From contig CALLKB010000128.1 in assembly GCA_938008575.1 (NCBI GenBank), forward strand, positions 1-39,128: a stretch of DNA of 39,128 bases, written 5' to 3'. The DNA is from an uncultured Cytophagaceae bacterium (GTDB lineage: Bacteria > Bacteroidota > Bacteroidia > Cytophagales > Spirosomataceae). Below are positions 8,889-18,285 of this stretch, in pieces. A model generated the notes under the pieces. It did no database searches, had not been told where the DNA came from, and saw only the letters and a list, made by a program, of their open reading frames with translations. Both the position numbers and the translations under genes were made by a program. How positions within the stretch are numbered: position 1 is the stretch's first letter; each line of letters begins with the position of its first letter.

Positions 8889-10634
8889 TTGAAAAATACA
8901 TTTCCCAACCTATTTCTTTGCATTTTCGTTGGCATTTTGAGCCTACTTTTTCAAGAAGTACAAGCGCAAAACATTACCCGGGGACCCTATTTACAAATGG
9001 TTTCCTCAAATTCCACCCGCATTCGATTTCGAACGGATGCAGAAACAAAGCCCAGCATTTTGGTAGGCAAATCCCCTACCGCACTTACGCGCACAATTAA
9101 ACAATCCACCCAAACCAAAGAACACGAACTCATAATCGATTCGCTTACTAGCAATACCCGCTATTATTATAAGATTGTTACTGCTACCAAAAGTGTTGGC
9201 GATTCAACCTATTTCTTTCAAACAGCTCCGAACAAAGGCTCTAAAAACAAAATAAGTTTTTGGAGTACGGGGGATATGTATCCAGGCCAACAACAATTAG
9301 ACGTTTATGAAGGATTTAAAAAGTTTATTGGGAATAAATACACAAACCTTTATATCACGGTAGGTGACAATGTTTACGCAGGCGCCTCTGACACTGATTT
9401 TCAGAACAATTTCTTCCAAGTATATCAAAATGGCCCTATTTTAAAACAAAGCGGCTTGTTCCCATCGACCGGAAATCATGATTACGACTTCACTTCTGTC
9501 AATCAAGATGACCCTTCCATTGCCTATTTTCAAAACTTTACACTTCCCAAAAATGGGGAATTAAATGGCGTAGCATCCAATCATGAAGCCTATTATTCAT
9601 TTGACTACGGTAACGTGCATTTTATTTGCCTGGATACCCATGCCTGGGGCGAGGATAAACTAAGACTTTGGGATGGTCCATCTGCCCAGATGACTTGGTT
9701 AAAAAAGGATTTGGCAGCTAACCAACAAGATTGGACCGTTGTGTATTTTCACTACCCACCCTACACAAAAGGATCCTATGATTCAGATTCTAACACAGGC
9801 TTCAATCTTCCTTTATATAATCTGAGAAATCTTTTAGTACCCATTTTCGACGAATACCACGTTGACCTTGTCTTATCCGGCCATAGCCATATCTTCGAAC
9901 GAAGTAAGCCCATGAAAGGCCATACAGGAACTTCTGATACATTCGACCCTTTAATTCATACCCCACAAACAAGCTCAGGAAAATACGATGGCAGCGAAAA
10001 TTCCTGCCCATATTTATTCGATACTAATAAAGCCAGCCAGAACGGAACTTTATATGTGGTGAACGGTGTAGGCGGAGGAACCAAAGCTCCTCAACCCAGC
10101 GGCCCGCACAAAGCCATGTATTATTCAAATGCCTCAACGAATGGATCATTCTACGTAGAAATTGAAAATAATCGATTTGATGCCAAATTTTTAGATACGA
10201 ATGGAGATGTGCTTGATAAATTCACCATTTTCAAGAACCTGAATCTAAAACCCAACACGAATTTAACCTTGGATTACGGAAAATCGGCTGATCTAGTCGC
10301 TTCTTGGATTGGGCAATACAATTGGTCTACGAATCAAACAAGTGCGGGAATTACTGTTAACCCCTTAACGAGTAGTGCATTCCAAGTAAGTGATCCACAA
10401 AAATGCTTCACCGAAAAATTCAATGTAACCGTAAATGCCCCATTAAGCATGCTTGAATCGCGCGAAATACCTTTTGACCAGCTCTCCATATACAACCTAC
10501 GAGGGCAGCTAGTGAATGAAATAAATCGCGCAGGGATCGTCAATGCAGAACTAATGGACACCTTACCCAAAGGCGGATACATCCTTCGCTTGGTGTACAA
10601 GCAACAAGAAAAAGTGTTGAAAATCCTAAATTAA
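8889..10634 (+). CDS. Secreted purple-acid-phosphatase-like metallophosphoesterase with T9SS sorting domain
   Basis: About 581 residues from a TTG at 8889; the frame is open from TTG 8841. I prefer 8889 because it gives a classic signal peptide (MKNTFPNLFLCIFVGILSLL, cleavage after QA) and because a TACCTTTG -7 element lies at 8858-8865, inside the longer version. An N-terminal fibronectin-like purple acid phosphatase domain (ITRGPYLQM ...) precedes a metallophosphoesterase domain with motifs STGDMYPG, VGDNVYAG, STGNHDYD, HYPPYTKGSY and SGHSHIFERS. A beta-sandwich segment (YNWSTNQTSAGITV) follows. The last 75 residues (LSIYNLRGQLV ... LPKGGYILRL) are a type IX secretion sorting domain, so the enzyme is exported and surface-bound or released. 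It probably takes phosphate from phosphoesters. The stop overlaps the convergent LacI gene by four bases. Confidence 0.88.
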   Translation: MKNTFPNLFLCIFVGILSLLFQEVQAQNITRGPYLQMVSSNSTRIRFRTDAETKPSILVGKSPTALTRTIKQSTQTKEHELIIDSLTSNTRYYYKIVTATKSVGDSTYFFQTAPNKGSKNKISFWSTGDMYPGQQQLDVYEGFKKFIGNKYTNLYITVGDNVYAGASDTDFQNNFFQVYQNGPILKQSGLFPSTGNHDYDFTSVNQDDPSIAYFQNFTLPKNGELNGVASNHEAYYSFDYGNVHFICLDTHAWGEDKLRLWDGPSAQMTWLKKDLAANQQDWTVVYFHYPPYTKGSYDSDSNTGFNLPLYNLRNLLVPIFDEYHVDLVLSGHSHIFERSKPMKGHTGTSDTFDPLIHTPQTSSGKYDGSENSCPYLFDTNKASQNGTLYVVNGVGGGTKAPQPSGPHKAMYYSNASTNGSFYVEIENNRFDAKFLDTNGDVLDKFTIFKNLNLKPNTNLTLDYGKSADLVASWIGQYNWSTNQTSAGITVNPLTSSAFQVSDPQKCFTEKFNVTVNAPLSMLESREIPFDQLSIYNLRGQLVNEINRAGIVNAELMDTLPKGGYILRLVYKQQEKVLKILN

Positions 10635-11650
10635 GATCTAACGGAAGATTCTCGAACCATCAATTGGGTCTTTAGTACTTCAATACGTGGCTCTTCGCCT
10701 TCCGTACGCCCTTCAATTTGATCGAGGAGTAATTTCATAGCCAACTTACCTATCTCCTCCAATGGCTGCGCTACGGAAGAAATCGTAGGCGATACGACCG
10801 AACAAATGGGTTCATTATTGAAACTCACAATTTTAACCTGTTCAGGCACAGCGATTTTCAATTCTCGCAATCCCACTAAAACCCCTAATGCCAAACGGTC
10901 TGATACCACCAAAATACCATCCGGTGGATTCGTGCTCTTCATCAATTGATGCGTCTGCGAAGTCGCGGTATCTTGAAAATAATCCGAATGTATAATCAAG
11001 GAATCATCTTCCTGAATTCCTGCTTCTGCTAATGCACGCAAATAACCGAGACGACGTTGATTGCTTACAGAGACGTTTTTAGGACCTGCCAAAAATGCAA
11101 TACGCTTACATCCATTATCTAAAAGATGCTTAACGGCTTCGTAGGCCGACTGCTCATTATCTACCATGACTTTGGAAGCATGGATTTCATCGCTATCGCG
11201 ATCAAAGAAAACCAAAGGAATTCCCCGACGTTGCAAACGCGTAATATGATCTAAATTGACGGTTTCACGTGATAAGGAAATGATAATTCCCTCCACTTGA
11301 CTTCGAGATAAATTCTGAATATTGATTAATTCACGCTCAAACGATTCTTGCGTTTGGGTAATCAAAATACTATAACCGGCTTTAATCGCCTCTAATTCAA
11401 TTGCTTTTACAACGGTAGAGAAAAAATAATAGCCTAAATCAGGCACAATTAATCCAATCGTTTTTGTCTTACTCTTAACTAAACTTGCTGCCAAAACATT
11501 GGGCTGATAATCCAATTCTGCCGCCAAATCCAACACCGCCTTTTTTGTATCCGGATGAATATCAGGCAAATCACGTAAGGCACGTGAAACGGTTGCAACC
11601 GATACATTCAACTGCTTGGCAATGTCTTTGATCGTAACCTGATGACGCAT
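10631..11650 (-). CDS. LacI-family transcriptional regulator
   Basis: 339-residue regulator. An N-terminal HTH (VTIKDIAKQLNVSVATVSRA, residues 5-24) with hinge (YQPNVLAASL) precedes a periplasmic-binding-protein-like effector domain (KTIGLIVPDLGYYFFSTVVK ... GILVVSDRLALGVL). Such proteins bind palindromic operators and respond to sugars. It is the last gene of a minus-strand group (WD40, DivIVA-like, folB, this), separated from folB by 43 bases without a visible promoter. No carbohydrate-use genes adjoin it; the nearest sugar gene is galE, 4 kb away, so its regulon is probably elsewhere. Its stop overlaps that of the phosphatase gene. Confidence 0.93.
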   Translation of the reverse strand: MRHQVTIKDIAKQLNVSVATVSRALRDLPDIHPDTKKAVLDLAAELDYQPNVLAASLVKSKTKTIGLIVPDLGYYFFSTVVKAIELEAIKAGYSILITQTQESFERELINIQNLSRSQVEGIIISLSRETVNLDHITRLQRRGIPLVFFDRDSDEIHASKVMVDNEQSAYEAVKHLLDNGCKRIAFLAGPKNVSVSNQRRLGYLRALAEAGIQEDDSLIIHSDYFQDTATSQTHQLMKSTNPPDGILVVSDRLALGVLVGLRELKIAVPEQVKIVSFNNEPICSVVSPTISSVAQPLEEIGKLAMKLLLDQIEGRTEGEEPRIEVLKTQLMVRESSVRS

Positions 11651-11693
11651 AGTTTATTAATTTACTCCGAATTTACACGCTTTTTTTGAGATT

Positions 11694-12059
11694 CTAATTT
11701 CCCATGGATTCTATTAACGAAACACTTGACTTTCCACCTAACATCCCCAACGGCGGTTGCTCCTTCCAAATTAGGATCTCATAACGAGACATGTCCTTGA
11801 ATGTCAGCTTTAAACGATCTGCAATATGTTGGGCGACCGTTTCCAACAAATCGACCGGTTCCGCCATCACTTCTTGACAAATCGTATAGATTTGACCGTA
11901 ATCAAAGGTTAGGTTGATATGTTCAAATGTTAGGGTTTGCGAAGTTTTAGAAACATGAACCGATATCACGAACCAATTACCCAGGATTCGCTCCTCTGGA
12001 AATAAACCGTGGTATGCAAAAAAACGCACATCCTCCAATCCTACCCGATATTCTTGCAT
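11694..12059 (-). CDS. folB: Dihydroneopterin aldolase
   Basis: 121-residue enzyme of folate synthesis; cleaves 7,8-dihydroneopterin to 6-hydroxymethyl-dihydropterin and glycolaldehyde in the cytoplasm. Family motifs are AYHGLFPEER, with substrate-binding Glu22, and WKEQPPL, with catalytic Lys99, followed by GGKSSVSL. The length is typical (about 120). It starts three bases after the DivIVA-like gene ends and is probably translated from the same message. The related epimerase or dihydroneopterin-triphosphate epimerase paralogue cannot be fully excluded. Confidence 0.93.
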   Translation of the reverse strand: MQEYRVGLEDVRFFAYHGLFPEERILGNWFVISVHVSKTSQTLTFEHINLTFDYGQIYTICQEVMAEPVDLLETVAQHIADRLKLTFKDMSRYEILIWKEQPPLGMLGGKSSVSLIESMGN

Positions 12060-12062
12060 AGT

Positions 12063-12815
12063 TTAATTGATTTCACCTACCTTACCACGTGGACCACTTG
12101 TCTTCGCATAGGCTTCCAAAACCTTATTCAAAGTTGGCAAACCGTCATCCTCAATCGTTGACGCATCCAAATGCTTGCCTTTCTTTACTGCCGGTTTCTT
12201 AGCTAGCTTTGCAGGTGTAGCAGCGGGCTTTCCTTTTGAAACGCTTTTTTTCGCAGGACTAGCTTTTTTAACTACTGGCTTGATGGGCTCGGGTTTCAGC
12301 TCCTCAGGCTTCGACCAGGCCTCTACACTCGACAAGGTTTGTCGGGCAAAATTCGCTAATTGTCCCGCAATTTCCGACTGTATACTTTCCAAACGCTTTA
12401 ACTCCCGCGTTTGCACTTTTACTTCTTGTTCAACTTGACCGATTAATTGTTTACGCTCATTTTCAACTAATAATTTAGCCTTTTGCGCATCTTTTTCCGC
12501 TGAGGCCAATAAAGCGTCGGCTTGTTTTTTTGCACCTTCCAATACTTTCGAAGCTTCTTTTTCAACTTTTTCTTGCCAATTTTGTTGGGCTTCTTCTGCC
12601 AATTTCATCGCACGAAATAAGGAACTCTCCACTTCACGTAAGCGATTAACCTCTTGTTCTAAAGCTTGCACCTTTTCAGTCAAAATCGCTTGTTGGCGAT
12701 TCATCTCCTCCTCAAAAAGCGCGACCGATTGTACATAATCGCTCACTTCTTGCACATCATAACCTCTAAAACTTTTCGAAAAAGAAACTTCTGGAATTCG
12801 CATATTAAAAAGCAT
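12063..12815 (-). CDS. DivIVA-domain coiled-coil protein with Lys/Ala/Pro-rich tail
   Basis: Up to 250 residues; Met1 (12815) and Met5 (12803) are both possible starts. The N-terminus (IPEVSFSKSFRGYDVQEVSD) is a DivIVA-type membrane-curvature module, followed by a long coiled coil (about 30-165) rich in Glu, Gln, Ala and Lys. From about 170 to 212 the chain is a disordered Lys/Ala/Pro tail (KKASPAKKSVSKGKPAATPA) like bacterial histone-H1-like tails, which often bind nucleic acid or acidic partners. DivIVA proteins mark poles and septa in Gram-positives; in Bacteroidota the role is undefined. It lies between the WD40 gene and folB, closely spaced. Confidence 0.78.
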   Translation of the reverse strand: MLFNMRIPEVSFSKSFRGYDVQEVSDYVQSVALFEEEMNRQQAILTEKVQALEQEVNRLREVESSLFRAMKLAEEAQQNWQEKVEKEASKVLEGAKKQADALLASAEKDAQKAKLLVENERKQLIGQVEQEVKVQTRELKRLESIQSEIAGQLANFARQTLSSVEAWSKPEELKPEPIKPVVKKASPAKKSVSKGKPAATPAKLAKKPAVKKGKHLDASTIEDDGLPTLNKVLEAYAKTSGPRGKVGEIN

Positions 12816-12839
12816 TTAGGCTAAAATTATAAAAAATTG

Positions 12840-13733
12840 TTAATCGATTTTCCAAACCGAAATATTTTTATCGTCCGACCCGGAAACCAATAAGTCATTA
12901 AAACTCATCCATAGCAAGCGATTAATTGAGTTCTTGTGCCCACCATAGCGCGCAAAATCCAATACCTTCAATAACTTCAAACTTCCAGCCTCCCATATTT
13001 TAATGGTCTTATCCATACTTCCTGTCGCCAAATATTGCCCACTAGGACTTAAGACAACCGAATTGATGGAATAAATGTGCGCAGGAACTCCTTCTCCAAT
13101 AACCTCCCCTTTCATGTCCCATTTTCGAATATGCGCATCACGCCCAACGCTGATTAAACTATCCTCATGTTGTATGATGGAAAATACACTGTTTGAATGC
13201 GCCAACCACGCATTTTCGAGCGAAAAATCCGGTTTAAAAACCCGTATATATCCATCACTCGACCCGATTGCCATGTTCCCTCCTGGGATTTTGCAAAAAC
13301 AACGCACATTATCCTCACCGGATTTAATACGTTTTTTTACGGCTTGAGCCGCTTGATCAATCACCGTAATGAGACCATCTTGATGGCCGACCCAAACATT
13401 TCCATCCATTATTTCAATCGAATAAATCGCTAATTGCGGCAATTGAATCGAAAAAACACGTGTTTGATCGGAAACCAAGATTCCATGCACGCCTTCGAAA
13501 TTTTGGCCAACCCACAAGATTCCGGAGTTTTCATCATAAGCCATCGCATAAATAGAACCACTGATTTGCGCGACAACTTTTCCTAGATCAGGCTTTTGTA
13601 AATTCCATTGAACCACCCAACCATCCGAACCTGCTGAGAAAAACAAATGCGATTCAGGGCCTTTTGAGAGCGCATAAACGGCACCACGATGCCCAGCAAA
13701 TGTATCAATCCGGTCTATTTTCAATGTTGACAT
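12840..13733 (-). CDS. WD40-repeat protein
   Basis: 297 residues that consist almost wholly of WD40 repeats forming one beta-propeller. Repeats end in the usual W-D/W-x motif: GSDGWVVQWNL, GRDAHIRKWDM, GSMDKTIKIWEA, GSDDKNISVWKI. GH dipeptides open several blades (GHRGAVYAL, GHKNSINRL). No signal peptide or membrane segment is seen, so it is cytoplasmic, and no enzymatic domain is attached; a scaffold role is the usual inference. It is the first gene of the minus-strand group ending with the LacI regulator and is divergent from the phosphopantetheinyl transferase. I found no consensus promoter in the 46-base gap between them. Confidence 0.88.
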   Translation of the reverse strand: MSTLKIDRIDTFAGHRGAVYALSKGPESHLFFSAGSDGWVVQWNLQKPDLGKVVAQISGSIYAMAYDENSGILWVGQNFEGVHGILVSDQTRVFSIQLPQLAIYSIEIMDGNVWVGHQDGLITVIDQAAQAVKKRIKSGEDNVRCFCKIPGGNMAIGSSDGYIRVFKPDFSLENAWLAHSNSVFSIIQHEDSLISVGRDAHIRKWDMKGEVIGEGVPAHIYSINSVVLSPSGQYLATGSMDKTIKIWEAGSLKLLKVLDFARYGGHKNSINRLLWMSFNDLLVSGSDDKNISVWKID

Positions 13734-13751
13734 AAATTATAATTACAAAAT

Positions 13752-13765
13752 TGGTAATTTTACCA
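13752..13765. promoter_or_regulatory. Small palindrome in a divergent promoter gap
   Basis: TGGTAA-TT-TTACCA, six-base arms, midway between the divergent WD40 and phosphopantetheinyl transferase genes. It could be an operator; no regulator can be assigned. Confidence 0.3.
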
Positions 13766-13779
13766 GCAATTCAACCCTT

Positions 13780-14388
13780 ATGCCCGAAATTTCATCACAG
13801 CTTTCGAACCCTAGCCATGACACCTATGTCAAACTTTGGAAAATTGAAGAAGCTGCCGATTTCTTTCAAAAATTCCCTGCATCTTGGGCAATGCCCTCAA
13901 TTAACGTAGCACAGAAAAGCCTCGAATCGCTCGCTGCGCGTTATTGCCTGTGGGAATTAATGAAATCGTTGGATTTAGCAACCTTAGTATTAAATCAGGA
14001 TTACAGACAACGACCATTTTTAAACCATCCCATTTGGCATATTTCGATCAGTCACTCCTACCCTTACGCTGCAGCATGTATCAGTAAAAAGCCGTTTACA
14101 GGTATTGATCTCGAAAAAAATGATCGGAATGTGCAAAAAATAGCCCCTCGCTTTCTGAATCCTACGGAATTGGAGCTGTTAAAAGAAGATGCGCTGAAGC
14201 TTACATTGGCGTGGTCGGCAAAAGAATCCATTTATAAAGCTTGGAAACAGCCAGGCTTATCCTTCCAAAAAGCCATCGGATTACAATTTAACAGCGATCT
14301 ATTGAGCGCGCAGGTAAACCAAGAAGATTCGTTTAAGGTCGCTTATGAACTCTTTGATGATTTCGTAATCACCTTGGTCAATCACTAA
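13780..14388 (+). CDS. 4'-phosphopantetheinyl transferase, Sfp type
   Basis: 202-residue cytoplasmic enzyme that moves phosphopantetheine from CoA to a conserved Ser of acyl- or peptidyl-carrier proteins. Motifs: WHISISHSYPYAAACI (86-101), GIDLE (108-112; Mg-binding Asp110 and Glu112), and WSAKESIYKAW (145-155). These are the signature of the Sfp/AcpT superfamily. No carrier-protein gene is in the window, so it may serve the housekeeping acyl carrier protein or a remote pathway. The stop overlaps the stop of the convergent SirB1-like gene by four bases. Confidence 0.92.
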   Translation: MPEISSQLSNPSHDTYVKLWKIEEAADFFQKFPASWAMPSINVAQKSLESLAARYCLWELMKSLDLATLVLNQDYRQRPFLNHPIWHISISHSYPYAAACISKKPFTGIDLEKNDRNVQKIAPRFLNPTELELLKEDALKLTLAWSAKESIYKAWKQPGLSFQKAIGLQFNSDLLSAQVNQEDSFKVAYELFDDFVITLVNH

Positions 14389-15218
14389 TCCAAGGAATCA
14401 ATCATATCCGTCAGCTCATCTTTATGCGAATCATCTCCCGCTTTTTCATAAGCCATGATGAGGTTTCGCAGGACCCGACGAATAATTTCCAAATTTGTAC
14501 AAGGTTGATAATACACATCGTTTGGCGTTAAATTTAATTGAGCCAAATAATTATCGATATCAACCTTATTAAAAATCAAACCCTTGTTGAAGACATTGAT
14601 GTAACATTGCACTTCATCCTTCTTATAGGTCAAAACAAATAAATTAGGCAAATTAACTCCATATACAGGAAGTCCTAATTTTTGCGCAATCCACATGTAA
14701 ATCACACAAAGACTGATCGGATTACCCTTTTTCGTTTCCAAAACGATATTCAAAAAGGAATTATTGGCAGCATGAAAATTCTTCGTATTTGCCCCAAATT
14801 TCAATTGGTCAAACAACACGCCATTAATCACCTTCAATTGATCCATCGGATGCAAATTCTCGCGAATCTGAGGCCAAACCTCGAAATACAATTGATCCAT
14901 ATCCGCTTTCAATTGCGCAAATGAATATTCCGGAAAACGGTAGGTAGCGACAATCCACATGCCTTCCAATAAATCCATACCCCCACTCTCCTTCCACTGC
15001 AACAATCGCTGTTTCGTGGAATCGAGTTGGAAATCATGAATCATATTCTCCAACTTACTCTGAACCAAAGGATTAAGACTCAAATTCTCCCATTCATTTT
15101 CTAAAATCGGAATGATTTGAGGGCCCAAAGAACGCATTTTGGCTTCAACCATATCAACGACCTCCTGATCGGAATCGTCTAGTAATTGAATCATAGCTTT
15201 GATTGCGGGTTCTTCCAT
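14385..15218 (-). CDS. SirB1 / transglutaminase-like family protein
   Basis: 277 residues from ATG 15218. The frame is open 23 codons further to 15287, but a perfect promoter at 15236-15266 places transcription start near 15229, inside the longer version, so 15218 is the supported start. The N-terminal part is helical. The core matches the SirB1 / transglutaminase-like fold: VLFDQLKFGANT (134-145), NNSFLNIVLETKKGNPISLCVIY (152-174), AQKLGLPVYGVNLPNLFVL (178-196). Many family members have LPGHF in the last motif; here it is LPNLF, lacking the His. SirB1-like proteins are poorly characterised and probably not active transglutaminases. Divergent from galE. Confidence 0.8.
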   Translation of the reverse strand: MEEPAIKAMIQLLDDSDQEVVDMVEAKMRSLGPQIIPILENEWENLSLNPLVQSKLENMIHDFQLDSTKQRLLQWKESGGMDLLEGMWIVATYRFPEYSFAQLKADMDQLYFEVWPQIRENLHPMDQLKVINGVLFDQLKFGANTKNFHAANNSFLNIVLETKKGNPISLCVIYMWIAQKLGLPVYGVNLPNLFVLTYKKDEVQCYINVFNKGLIFNKVDIDNYLAQLNLTPNDVYYQPCTNLEIIRRVLRNLIMAYEKAGDDSHKDELTDMIDSLD

Positions 15219-15235
15219 GGATACATTTTGATGCA

Positions 15236-15266
15236 CAAAAATAGCTAATTTATTGCGTGTGTCAAA
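15236..15266 (-). promoter_or_regulatory. Sigma-A promoter of the SirB1-like gene
   Basis: On the minus strand: TTTG (15266-15263), 19-base spacer, TATTTTTG (15243-15236). This is an exact consensus and decides the start codon of the downstream gene, with a leader of about 11 bases. Confidence 0.85.
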
Positions 15267-15293
15267 TGCTCTAAACATTATTCCCATATTCCC

Positions 15294-15324
15294 TTTTTTA
15301 AGCTGAAAAATGGGACTAAATTTG
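15294..15324 (+). promoter_or_regulatory. Sigma-A promoter of galE-rfbB-rfbA
   Basis: TTTT at 15294-15297, 19-base spacer, TAAATTTG at 15317-15324; one mismatch in the -33 element. Transcription should begin near 15331, about 22 bases before the galE ATG. Confidence 0.7.
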
Positions 15325-15352
15325 TGGTTGCATCAATGCGAAAAGGCTTATC

Positions 15353-16363
15353 ATGAATATTTTAATAACGGGAGGAGCAGGTTTTATTGGGTCACATACC
15401 TATGTTGCCCTCAAAGAACATGGCTTTAGACCGATTATTGTCGATAATTTTTCGAATTCATCTGATTCAGTCATTCGCCAACTGGCCGAAATATGCCAAG
15501 AACCGGTAGAATTTGTTCAAGGGGATATCAACCTTCATGCGACCTTAGACACGGTTTTCACTCATTATAACATTGAGGGAGTCATTCATTTCGCTGCAGC
15601 GAAGGCAGTAGGAGAATCTGTTGAAAATCCCTTGAAATACTACCGCAATAATGTTGGGGCTACTATCTTGTTATTAGAAAAGATGCAGGAATATGGTGTC
15701 AAAAACTTAGTTTTCTCTTCTTCTTGCACGGTTTACGGCCAACCTGAAACACTACCGGTGACAGAAAACTCGCCGGTTATGAAGGCTTTATCGCCCTATG
15801 GAAATACCAAACAAATTTGCGAGGAAATCATTGAAGAAAGCACGCGAGCAAGCCAGCAATTGAAGTCGATCTCTTTACGCTATTTCAACCCCATTGGGGC
15901 ACATAAAAGCGCTAAAATCGGAGAATTACCGCTAGGACCACCCGCAAATTTAATCCCATATTTAACCCAATCGGTCGCAGGATTACGCGGACCCTTGCAA
16001 ATTTGGGGAACAGATTATCCTACACCTGATGGAACTGCCATTCGCGATTATATTCATGTATGCGATTTGGCAGATGCTCATGTCAAAGCTTTGGCATACT
16101 TAATCAAGCAAAATCAAACACCATTCTACGACTACTTCAACATCGGTTCCGGAGAAGGCAGTTCTGTTTTGCAAGTCATTCAAGCCTTTGAAAAGGCCAC
16201 AGGTAAAAAAGTCAATTATGAAATCTGCGAAAGACGAGCTGGCGACATAACGTCCGTTTATGCTTCCACGGATAAATCAAATAAAATATTAGATTGGAAA
16301 GCCAAAAGAAGCCTAGAAGAGTCATTAAAAGACGCTTGGGCATGGCAAGAAGCAATTTTATAA
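15353..16363 (+). CDS. galE: UDP-glucose 4-epimerase
   Basis: 336-residue short-chain dehydrogenase-type epimerase, interconverting UDP-glucose and UDP-galactose with bound NAD. Rossmann motif [10 protein letters not shown] (6-15), substrate Ser cluster FSSSCTVYG (121-129), catalytic Tyr149 and Lys153 (SPYGNTK), and C-terminal GSGEGSSVLQVI. Typical length. It leads a unit with rfbB, which begins four bases after this stop, and rfbA, so the epimerase probably feeds cell-envelope polysaccharide rather than galactose breakdown. An N-acetyl or uronic-acid-specific epimerase of the same family is possible but less likely. Confidence 0.93.
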   Translation: MNILITGGAGFIGSHTYVALKEHGFRPIIVDNFSNSSDSVIRQLAEICQEPVEFVQGDINLHATLDTVFTHYNIEGVIHFAAAKAVGESVENPLKYYRNNVGATILLLEKMQEYGVKNLVFSSSCTVYGQPETLPVTENSPVMKALSPYGNTKQICEEIIEESTRASQQLKSISLRYFNPIGAHKSAKIGELPLGPPANLIPYLTQSVAGLRGPLQIWGTDYPTPDGTAIRDYIHVCDLADAHVKALAYLIKQNQTPFYDYFNIGSGEGSSVLQVIQAFEKATGKKVNYEICERRAGDITSVYASTDKSNKILDWKAKRSLEESLKDAWAWQEAIL

Positions 16364-16367
16364 GTAT

Positions 16368-17423
16368 ATGAAAAAACTCGTTATTACCGGCGGTGCTGGA
16401 TTTATTGGTTCACATGTTGTTCGATTATTCGTCAACAAATACCCTGAATACCAAATTTACAACTTAGATGCATTGACCTATGCGGGTAATTTGGCCAACA
16501 ATGAAGATGTTGCGGATAAGCCCAATTATCATTTCATCAAAGCCGATATCACCGATGCGGAACATATAGATGCATTATTTGCAGAACATCAATTCGATGG
16601 CGTTTTGCATTTAGCTGCCGAATCACACGTAGATCGCTCGATTTCAGATCCTTTGGCATTTGTAAAAACGAATGTTATCGGAACGGTCAACTTATTACAA
16701 GCTGCCAAAAAGCATTGGGCTGGGAAATTTGAAGGTAAAAAATTCTACCACATCTCTACAGATGAGGTATATGGAGAATTGCACAATCCGGAAGAGTTCT
16801 TCTTAGAAACGACTCCTTATGATCCAAGATCACCTTATTCAGCTTCTAAAGCTTCTTCAGATCACTTTGTACGTGCTTTTCATGAGACATATGGTTTGCC
16901 TACGGTGATCACAAATTGCTCAAACAATTACGGGCCAAATCACTTTCCTGAAAAATTAATTCCCTTGATGATTCACAACATCATCAACAATAAACCACTT
17001 CCGGTCTACGGAAAAGGCGAAAATGTGCGGGATTGGTTATACGTCATCGACCATGCTCGTGCGATTGATACCGTTTTCCACGATGGGAAAATCGGCGAGA
17101 CCTACAACATCGGTGGTTTCAACGAATGGAAAAACATCGACTTGGTACACTTATTGTGCAAGATTATGGATGAAAAATTAGGCCGCGCAGCTGGTACATC
17201 CGTTCAATTAATTACTTATGTAACGGATCGTGCAGGACACGATTTGCGCTATGCAATCGATGCCAATAAAATCATGAAAGAATTGGGCTGGAAACCAAGC
17301 CTTCAATTTGCCGAGGGACTAGAGAAGACAGTCGACTGGTATTTATCAAATGAAAAGTGGCTAAATGATGTCACATCAGGCGATTACCAGAAATATTATA
17401 CAAACATGTATCAAGGAAGATAA
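16368..17423 (+). CDS. rfbB: dTDP-glucose 4,6-dehydratase
   Basis: 351 residues; second step of dTDP-L-rhamnose synthesis, giving dTDP-4-dehydro-6-deoxyglucose. NAD-binding [10 protein letters not shown] (7-16) and [10 protein letters not shown] (32-41); [12 protein letters not shown] (81-92); catalytic Thr131-Asp132-Glu133 (STDEVYGEL); Tyr157 and Lys161 (YSASK). The TDE triad separates it from epimerases of the same fold. Its stop is one base before the rfbA ATG, indicating translational coupling. Confidence 0.96.
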   Translation: MKKLVITGGAGFIGSHVVRLFVNKYPEYQIYNLDALTYAGNLANNEDVADKPNYHFIKADITDAEHIDALFAEHQFDGVLHLAAESHVDRSISDPLAFVKTNVIGTVNLLQAAKKHWAGKFEGKKFYHISTDEVYGELHNPEEFFLETTPYDPRSPYSASKASSDHFVRAFHETYGLPTVITNCSNNYGPNHFPEKLIPLMIHNIINNKPLPVYGKGENVRDWLYVIDHARAIDTVFHDGKIGETYNIGGFNEWKNIDLVHLLCKIMDEKLGRAAGTSVQLITYVTDRAGHDLRYAIDANKIMKELGWKPSLQFAEGLEKTVDWYLSNEKWLNDVTSGDYQKYYTNMYQGR

Positions 17424-17424
17424 G

Positions 17425-18285
17425 ATGAAAGGAATCATTTTAGCCGGAGGATCTGGCACCCGTTTACACCCATTAACACTCGCTGTAAGCAAGCAATTAA
17501 TGCCTGTTTATGACAAACCGATGATCTATTATCCCCTATCCATCTTGATGCTATCTGGGATACGTGAGATCTTGATTATCTCAACCCCACATGACCTCCC
17601 CCATTTCGAGAAATTGTTAGGCGATGGTTCAAGCATTGGATGTAAATTCGAATATGCCGTTCAACCGGAACCGAATGGTTTGGCACAAGCATTTGTCATT
17701 GGAGAAAAGTTCATTGGAAAAGAAAAAGTGGCTTTGGTCTTAGGAGATAACATCTTCTATGGTTCTGGACTGAGTAAATTGTTGCAGGCCAACAATGATC
17801 CTGACGGTGGTGTGGTTTATGCTTATTCGGTTAATGACCCAGAACGCTATGGTGTTGTGGAATTTGATGACAATAATAAAGTGATTTCGATCGAAGAAAA
17901 ACCAACGAATCCGAAATCGAATTATGCGGTTCCAGGACTTTATTTCTACGACAATGATGTAGTTGAAATTGCCAAAAATATCGCTCCTTCTCCTCGTGGT
18001 GAATACGAAATCACGGATGTCAACAAAGAATATTTGAAACGCGGAAAATTATCTGTAGGTATCCTAAACCGTGGAACAGCTTGGCTGGATACGGGCACAT
18101 TTGCCTCTTTGATGCAAGCGGGCCAATTCGTTCAGGTAATCGAGGAGCGTCAAGGTATGAAAATTGGCTGTATAGAGGAAGTTGCCTATCGCATGGGCTA
18201 TATCAATGCTGAACAATTAGAAACTATCGCGAAGCCTTTGGTTAAAAGCGGATACGGACAATACTTATTAAATCTTTTACGCTAA
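17425..18285 (+). CDS. rfbA: Glucose-1-phosphate thymidylyltransferase
   Basis: 286 residues from ATG 17425; the frame is open 20 codons upstream, but that would overlap rfbB and add no family sequence. It makes dTDP-glucose from dTTP and glucose-1-phosphate, the first rhamnose step. Nucleotide-binding motif GGSGTRLHP (8-16), [17 protein letters not shown] (23-39), VLGDNIFYG and [19 protein letters not shown]. Length fits RmlA (about 290). The stop overlaps that of convergent chrA by nine bases. rfbC lies 16 kb away, and no rfbD is in the window. Confidence 0.96.
   Translation: MKGIILAGGSGTRLHPLTLAVSKQLMPVYDKPMIYYPLSILMLSGIREILIISTPHDLPHFEKLLGDGSSIGCKFEYAVQPEPNGLAQAFVIGEKFIGKEKVALVLGDNIFYGSGLSKLLQANNDPDGGVVYAYSVNDPERYGVVEFDDNNKVISIEEKPTNPKSNYAVPGLYFYDNDVVEIAKNIAPSPRGEYEITDVNKEYLKRGKLSVGILNRGTAWLDTGTFASLMQAGQFVQVIEERQGMKIGCIEEVAYRMGYINAEQLETIAKPLVKSGYGQYLLNLLR

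Noticed and set aside
17365..17424. Upstream extension of rfbA inside rfbB
   Set aside because: It overlaps rfbB by 59 bases and adds no family sequence; ATG 17425 gives the normal N-terminus.
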